17,315 bases of DNA, from NCBI GenBank assembly GCA_035524755.1, contig DATKOD010000014.1, positions 1 through 17,315 on the forward strand, in the 5' to 3' direction. The DNA is from JAGOPO01 sp035524755. GTDB lineage: Bacteria > Patescibacteriota > Minisyncoccia > 2-02-FULL-40-12 > GWA2-44-9. Positions 14,304-17,315 of the stretch are shown in pieces (the first letter of the stretch is position 1; every line of letters starts with the position of its first letter). The position numbers and the translations under genes are program-made. The notes under the pieces were generated by a model, which saw nothing but the letters and a program-made list of their open reading frames with translations, searched no databases and was not told where the DNA came from.

Positions 14304-14927
14304 CTACCGTGTATCCCTGCACTCGACGGTGATCTCGTGCGTGGTGAAGACGTCAGAGAGGAACATCACCTGCAAGAGCGTCTGACAGCTTCCTTGCGGC
14401 AGTTCGATTTCCCAGAGCCGGTCACCGGCGACCATCGTGGGCATCGCCTTCACGAGATCGGAGCCATGGATAGTGCCGTATACGCGGTAATCGGGCGCAG
14501 TATGCTCCGGATCCGGGACCAACAGCGCCGCGGGCGCGATTTCGCCGTCTTCCCAATAACCGACGATGGACCGCGGTGTCCGCAAGTCCAGCGGCATGCC
14601 GGATTGCGTCCCGCCCCAGCGCCGCTCCATTTCGTCGCTGTGGTAGAGCATCATGGCGGAACACGCCATGAGCTCGTCCCAGCCGAAGAACGGCCCGGCG
14701 CAGTCCATCCCCGGCTTCATCAGGATGTGCCCGTGGTACAGCTCTTCTTGCTGCAGGATCCCCCAGCCGTCATCGACGATGTGACGAATGTGCCGCACCA
14801 TCACCGACGCCGCCGGTTCCGGAACCCGGAGCGTCCCGACGAACGGGGGCAGTTGCCGGTCCGACGACCCGTCGCCGTACGAGGCACCGAGCACGGCGCA
14901 TATCGCAACGATGGCCAATCGCCGCAT
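14304..14927 (-). CDS. Secreted hypothetical protein, 207 aa
   Basis: I do not recognise this protein. The start is set by AAGGAGG five nucleotides before the ATG. The N-terminus MRRLAIVAICAVLGASYG is a short signal peptide, possibly with C10 in an imperfect lipobox-like context (AVAICAV), so lipidation is unlikely. The mature part has four Cys (76, 89, 181, 203), enough for two disulfides, and many Trp, Tyr and His (for example GPFFGWDELMACSAMMLYHSDEMERRWGG). Predicted to be soluble and extracytoplasmic. Monocistronic by position: upstream terminator at 15005-15032 and own terminator at 14268-14295. No convincing promoter could be fixed in 14938-15000. Confidence 0.75.
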   Translation of the reverse strand: MRRLAIVAICAVLGASYGDGSSDRQLPPFVGTLRVPEPAASVMVRHIRHIVDDGWGILQQEELYHGHILMKPGMDCAGPFFGWDELMACSAMMLYHSDEMERRWGGTQSGMPLDLRTPRSIVGYWEDGEIAPAALLVPDPEHTAPDYRVYGTIHGSDLVKAMPTMVAGDRLWEIELPQGSCQTLLQVMFLSDVFTTHEITVECRDTR

Positions 14928-14999
14928 GCATCCTCCTTTTTCAAATATCTGACCGCTCGTGGTATTTCGAGAGGGTACTCCTTGTGATACGGATATGGA

Positions 15000-15032
15000 A
15001 GAAGAAAACCCCGCCGGGAACGGCGGGGTTTT
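15000..15032 (-). terminator. Intrinsic terminator of the 87-aa gene
   Basis: A perfect 12-bp stem (AAAACCCCGCCG with CGGCGGGGTTTT) and a 4-nt loop. On the minus strand it continues CTTCTTCC, giving a T-rich tail. It starts 12 bp after the stop codon. The symmetric A/T ends could make it partly bidirectional, but the plus side continues GCGG. Confidence 0.88.
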
Positions 15033-15044
15033 GCGGAACGGGGA

Positions 15045-15308
15045 CTAGAGCGTGACGAGCGCGGCGACCGCCTCGTACTGCTGGGCGTAGTGCCGGTGGC
15101 CGAGGCGCTGCTGGCGCCTGCATCCCTCGAGCGCGTGGTTGTGGGCCTTCACCTTCTGGTGGGGGTCCAGGTCGACGCGTCGGATGAGGTTGATGACCAC
15201 GCGGGCGTTGATGACCATGTTGTTCTTCGCGTACTGCTCCAACGTGGCCATGAACTCTTCGGGCGCGACCGAGGTCTGCGCCTGCAACTCAGCGAACGTC
15301 TTCGCCAT
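15045..15308 (-). CDS. Hypothetical small helical protein, 87 aa
   Basis: Not recognised. The ATG at 15308 has GGAGGT seven nucleotides upstream. There is no signal peptide or membrane segment. The sequence (EEFMATLEQYAKNNMVINARVVINLIRRVDLDPHQ) looks mainly alpha-helical, and the C-terminal third is rich in His, Arg and Gln (HNHALEGCRRQQRLGHRHYAQQYE), which could bind metal or nucleic acid. One Cys. It is a single transcription unit with the best consensus promoter of the window and a strong terminator, so it is probably well expressed. Confidence 0.75.
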   Translation of the reverse strand: MAKTFAELQAQTSVAPEEFMATLEQYAKNNMVINARVVINLIRRVDLDPHQKVKAHNHALEGCRRQQRLGHRHYAQQYEAVAALVTL

Positions 15309-15328
15309 CGTGCGTACCTCCGGGATAC

Positions 15329-15357
15329 ATTATATACCATTATTCTTGATTTGTAAA
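15329..15357 (-). promoter_or_regulatory. Near-consensus promoter of the 87-aa gene
   Basis: TTTACA (5/6, 15357-15352), a 17-bp spacer and a perfect TATAAT (15334-15329). Predicted start near 15322, with GGAGGT inside the short leader. The -35 abuts the stem of the preceding terminator. Confidence 0.85.
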
Positions 15358-15387
15358 GAAGCGCCCCGCCGGCGACAGCGGGGCTTC
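15352..15387 (-). terminator. Probable terminator of the 96-aa secreted protein gene
   Basis: Core arms GCCCCGC and GCGGGGC with an 8-nt loop, extended by GAA/TTC across a 2-nt bulge, then TTTACAAAT. It begins 3 bp after the stop at 15390. The T-run is short and doubles as the next gene's -35. Confidence 0.65.
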
Positions 15388-15389
15388 CC

Positions 15390-15680
15390 TTACTTCGTGC
15401 ACTCCCTGAGCTTCAGCCTGAAGTCCGCGACGATGTCCTTCGGCGGCACTTCGAGACAGACCGAACTGTCCTTGACGAGCTTCACCGTGAACCGATGCGT
15501 GCCCTGTTCCACCGAGCAGTTGCACAACACACCGGACTCCGCCTCGCACCGCGGCTTGGCCTCGTCGTCCACGAACAACACCACAGCGTCCTTGGACTTG
15601 AGCTCGTTCCTCATCGAGACCCAGACCGAAGGAGGCGTACCGAACGCCAGGATCGCGAACAGAACCATCAGAATCCGCAT
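15390..15680 (-). CDS. Secreted Cys-containing hypothetical protein, 96 aa
   Basis: Not recognised. The ATG at 15680 is chosen because GGAGGGC lies three to four nucleotides upstream and a signal peptide starts there (MRILMVLFAILAFGTPPSVWV). The mature part has five Cys (45, 53, 55, 75, 94) and alternating hydrophobic strands (DAVVLFVDDE, HRFTVKLVKD), suggesting a small beta-rich disulfide-bonded domain outside the cytoplasm. An in-frame GTG at 15704 would only add polar residues before the signal peptide. Confidence 0.72.
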   Translation of the reverse strand: MRILMVLFAILAFGTPPSVWVSMRNELKSKDAVVLFVDDEAKPRCEAESGVLCNCSVEQGTHRFTVKLVKDSSVCLEVPPKDIVADFRLKLRECTK

Positions 15681-15697
15681 GACGCCCTCCGGCCCCA

Positions 15698-15726
15698 TGG
15701 ATACCACATCTGAATCACCGAGTCAA
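15698..15726 (-). promoter_or_regulatory. Putative promoter of the 96-aa gene
   Basis: TTGACT (5/6, 15726-15721), a 17-bp spacer ending in TGG, then TATCCA (15703-15698). The extended TGn and good -35 may compensate for the weak -10. A palindrome overlaps the -35. Confidence 0.42.
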
Positions 15727-15732
15727 TGACTC
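15720..15732. promoter_or_regulatory. 13-bp palindrome GAGTCA-a-TGACTC over the -35
   Basis: A perfect 6-1-6 palindrome right after the microprotein stop codon, overlapping the TTGACT -35 of the next gene. It could be a repressor site. In RNA it could form only a small 5-bp, 3-nt-loop hairpin. Confidence 0.4.
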
Positions 15733-15795
15733 CTATTTCTTCGCCTTCTTGGGCTTTCGCGTCTCCCGTTTCTGTGCCCGATTTCCTTTCGCCAT
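15733..15795 (-). CDS. Basic 20-residue microprotein
   Basis: The frame reads MAKGN-RAQKRETRKPKKAKK and then TAG. Eleven of 20 residues are Lys or Arg and there is no hydrophobic core, so it is probably unstructured or nucleic-acid/ribosome-associated. From memory, short basic proteins of the form MAKGN-x-(A/S)QK(R/K)E-x2-KPKK occur as conserved hypotheticals in many bacteria; I cannot verify this here. A TATACT box with a TTCACC -35 at 17 bp ends 5 nt before the ATG, so the mRNA would be leaderless. It lies alone between the metallophosphoesterase terminator and the 96-aa gene. Too short for usual gene finders. Confidence 0.6.
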   Translation of the reverse strand: MAKGNRAQKRETRKPKKAKK

Positions 15796-15800
15796 ATCTC

Positions 15801-15829
15801 AGTATAAAAGAAAACCCCGCGCCGGTGAA
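15801..15829 (-). promoter_or_regulatory. Promoter of the microprotein, inside the upstream terminator
   Basis: TTCACC (15829-15824, 4/6), a 17-bp spacer and TATACT (15806-15801, 5/6). The -35 is the loop of the terminator hairpin and the spacer covers its 3' arm and T-run. Confidence 0.55.
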
Positions 15830-15839
15830 GGCACGGGGT
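15804..15839 (-). terminator. Intrinsic terminator of the metallophosphoesterase gene
   Basis: Minus strand: ACCCCGTGCC pairs with GGCGCGGGGT (one G-T pair) around a 6-nt loop, followed by TTTCTTTTA. It begins 4 bp after the stop codon. Confidence 0.88.
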
Positions 15840-15843
15840 ATGT

Positions 15844-16623
15844 CTAGGCGTCGACCATGTGCAGGTGCACGCCGCCTGCGGCGTTGATGCGGATCCAGGA
15901 GCACTCGCGGTTCACCCAGCAGCCGCAGTTGTGTGAAATGACCGTCGTGCCGTCGAACCGATGGCGCTCGCTGCGGACCGGATCGTGGCTGTGGCCTCCG
16001 ATGATGTGGTTCGCGCCGGCCGTCACGGCGTACGCCGCCAGCGCCGGTTGCAGTATTTTGCGCAGATACTTGCGTCGGTGCGTCGTGACGCGCTCATCGA
16101 CCCAGCGGCTGAAATTGCCGCCATCGCCGTCGAAGCGCTGGATGGCCGCACGGAACGCTTTGTTGGCGAGCTCCGGCACCCACCGCTTGTGCAGCCACTC
16201 CGGGTCCAGCGTGTGGCCATGGACGGCCAGCCACTTCTCGCCGGCGAGCCCCCACGCGTGGCTCTCCACGAGCGGGTACGGCATGAGCGGCGTATGCAGC
16301 CGGATGAGCCGCTTGGACTTGTTGCGGTCGTGGTTGCCCTCGATGGCGATGACGGCACTGACGCCCTCGCGGTGCACGTCAGCCAGGAACTTCAGGAACG
16401 TGAGGTGGCTCTTCGGAAGCTTCATGAACTTCTCTTCCGAAAAGGAGCCGTCCGTGTCGGTGATGTCATCGATGTCGTCGAAGAAATCGCCGACGATGAC
16501 GAACTGCCGCGGCGGCGAGTGGTGATACAGCGTCTCCCAGATGTGGCGCAGCACCTTCACGTGACTGCGCTTGGATCCCAGGTGGAGATCCGATGCGGCC
16601 GCGGTGTCGATGGTGCGACCCAT
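15844..16623 (-). CDS. Calcineurin-like metallophosphoesterase
   Basis: A 259-residue enzyme with all five metal-site blocks of the family: SDLHLGS (D12, H14), VGDFFDD (D46), EGNHDR (N97, H98), VHGHT (H135, H137) and GGHSHDP (H211, H213), with NCGCWVN in the usual position after the last block. A binuclear metal centre hydrolysing a phosphoester is expected. The layout resembles LpxH-type UDP-diacylglucosamine hydrolases, but an LpxH role cannot be assumed in a lineage thought to lack lipid A. No signal peptide, so cytoplasmic. AAGGAGG precedes the ATG at 16623 by 6-7 nt. Longer in-frame starts run back through the next gene and are rejected. Confidence 0.9.
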   Translation of the reverse strand: MGRTIDTAAASDLHLGSKRSHVKVLRHIWETLYHHSPPRQFVIVGDFFDDIDDITDTDGSFSEEKFMKLPKSHLTFLKFLADVHREGVSAVIAIEGNHDRNKSKRLIRLHTPLMPYPLVESHAWGLAGEKWLAVHGHTLDPEWLHKRWVPELANKAFRAAIQRFDGDGGNFSRWVDERVTTHRRKYLRKILQPALAAYAVTAGANHIIGGHSHDPVRSERHRFDGTTVISHNCGCWVNRECSWIRINAAGGVHLHMVDA

Positions 16624-16653
16624 GGCTTCCTCCTTTGGGAACGACCCGCACCA

Positions 16654-16659
16654 AGTATA
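16654..16659 (-). promoter_or_regulatory. Putative -10 of the metallophosphoesterase gene
   Basis: TATACT in the 62-bp gap, with a predicted start about 20 nt before the ATG so that AAGGAGG lies in the leader. No clear -35. Confidence 0.4.
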
Positions 16660-16685
16660 CACCAACGCGATCGCTCGTTCGGAGG

Positions 16686-17135
16686 TCAGGGCGTGGTCGT
16701 GGCGCAGCCGTCGAACGTCGTGGTGCCGTTCTCCGTGATGAACGCGGTGTCGCCCTTGTTCCAGAACACGAACGATTCGTCGGCGTTCGCGTACCGCGCT
16801 CCGTCGGCGGAGATGGCGTGGGGAACGGTCATGTTCCTGCCGTCGCTCAATTTCAGGTCCACGTACTTGTCGTCCGTCGGATAGAACGTCGCCGTGATGG
16901 ATTTGCCGCCGGTACACGTGAACAGCGCCGTCTTGGGCGCGGCGGCGGTGCAATATTCCTCCCAGACGCGGATGCAGGTCGCTTTGGCCTGGCACCACGA
17001 GTATCCGGCGGCGATGAGACACCCGTGTGCATCTTTGTCCCCGCCGATCAAGTGCGGCTGCCCGTCTCGCTTCACCAACCACACGCCAGCCGCGATGACG
17101 ACGATGATTGCGATGAGGATGGAGAGCTTTTTCAT
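16686..17135 (-). CDS. Membrane-anchored MliC-type lysozyme inhibitor-like protein
   Basis: A 149-residue protein with an N-terminal membrane segment (MKKLSILIAIIVVIAAGVWLV). Residues 31-62 form a compact Cys module, GGDKDAHGC...GYSWC...TC...WEEYC (C39, C48, C54, C62). Residues 71-144 match the MliC/PliC fold: FTCTGGKSITATFY, then LSDGR, SADGARYA, VFWNKGDTAFI and a final C144 that would pair with C74. MliC proteins inhibit C-type lysozymes and protect peptidoglycan outside the membrane. The invariant S-x-x-G-x-(K/R)-Y and W-x-K-G elements are present. GGAGGT abuts the ATG at 17135, which is unusually close; an in-frame GTG at 17150 is the alternative start. Inhibitor activity is inferred from fold. 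Confidence 0.82.
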   Translation of the reverse strand: MKKLSILIAIIVVIAAGVWLVKRDGQPHLIGGDKDAHGCLIAAGYSWCQAKATCIRVWEEYCTAAAPKTALFTCTGGKSITATFYPTDDKYVDLKLSDGRNMTVPHAISADGARYANADESFVFWNKGDTAFITENGTTTFDGCATTTP

Positions 17136-17166
17136 ACCTCCACTGTACACCCGAAATGGAAGTCAA

Positions 17167-17315
17167 TCAGCTGTTCACCAGTCCGCGGAGCGCGGGTTCC
17201 TGGATGACGGCGTGTGCCGCACCGAAAAGCATGAAAATGCTGTATTCCTTATTCCAGTATTTCTCAACCTCAGTCACGACTCGCTCATTGCGGAATCGAC
17301 TGTCGGCCCGAGCGA
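17167..17315 (-). CDS. 3' end of an unidentified gene
   Basis: The last 48 codons of a frame entering from the right edge, ending in TGA. The sequence includes RFRNERVVTEVEKYW and IFMLFGAAHAVIQEPALRGLV. The R-N-E-x-(M/V)-V...FGAAH pattern faintly recalls the C-terminal part of TraB/GumN-type proteins, but 48 residues are too few to assign a function. The next gene starts 32 bp later. Confidence 0.6.
   Translation of the reverse strand, partial: ARADSRFRNERVVTEVEKYWNKEYSIFMLFGAAHAVIQEPALRGLVNS

Noticed and set aside
14230..14322. Longer rhodanese starting at 14322
   Set aside because: The extension translates a clear intrinsic terminator and the extended -10 promoter.
15961..16884. 307-residue plus-strand frame
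   Set aside because: Antisense across the metallophosphoesterase and MliC-like genes, both with intact motifs and ribosome sites.
16624..17166. N-terminal extension of the metallophosphoesterase to 440 residues
   Set aside because: The extra 181 residues run through the MliC-like gene in another frame and are low-quality. AAGGAGG before the ATG at 16623 decides the start.
1..17315. tRNA, rRNA, CRISPR arrays, insertion sequences, prophage
   Set aside because: I read the gaps between genes and saw no cloverleaf, direct-repeat array, transposase or phage structural gene. All gaps are under 125 bp.

Overview
This window looks like chromosomal DNA from a GC-rich member of the Patescibacteria (Candidate Phyla Radiation). 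That placement is inferred, not proven. It rests on the style of MurG, on a uracil-DNA glycosylase with no iron-sulfur cysteines, on a PolX with an altered PHP domain, on a secreted module ending in a CPDGSYV...GPNCEF...CP tail, and on a very large Gly/Thr/Ala-rich surface protein with GNVGIG repeats. TGA is used as a stop codon, so the code is not code 25. I see no tRNA, rRNA, CRISPR array, insertion sequence or phage gene.

All genes but one lie on the minus strand, so the description follows transcription from high to low coordinates. Right part (about 14300-17315): the 3' end of an unrecognised gene, a membrane-anchored MliC-type lysozyme-inhibitor-like protein, a calcineurin-like metallophosphoesterase, a 20-residue basic microprotein, and three small proteins of unknown function, two of them probably secreted and Cys-containing. 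Most have their own promoter, a strong Shine-Dalgarno (SD) sequence and often a terminator.

Middle (about 10570-14230): a tight operon of rhodanese, a TspO/MBR protein fused to a secreted Cys-tailed module, and a DUF1648/SdpI membrane protein. A DEAD-box RNA helicase follows with its own strong promoter and a leader of about 100 nt containing a hairpin. The only plus-strand gene (109 aa, unknown) lies next, divergent from the following operon.

Left part (1-10568): an amino acid permease, an O-antigen-ligase/polymerase-type membrane protein and a uracil-DNA glycosylase, overlapping or closely spaced. Next come a secreted subtilisin-like S8 protease with its own terminator, then PolX, a DedA-like membrane protein and MurG as a second tight cluster, and finally the start of the giant surface protein, which runs off the left edge.

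Cell-envelope functions dominate (MurG, DedA, O-antigen ligase, surface protein, S8 protease, MliC, TspO fusion), with two DNA-repair genes (PolX, UDG). Two architectural themes stand out. Several genes have a -10-like hexamer only 5-11 nt before the start codon, suggesting leaderless or near-leaderless mRNAs. Several terminators also run directly into the next gene's promoter.
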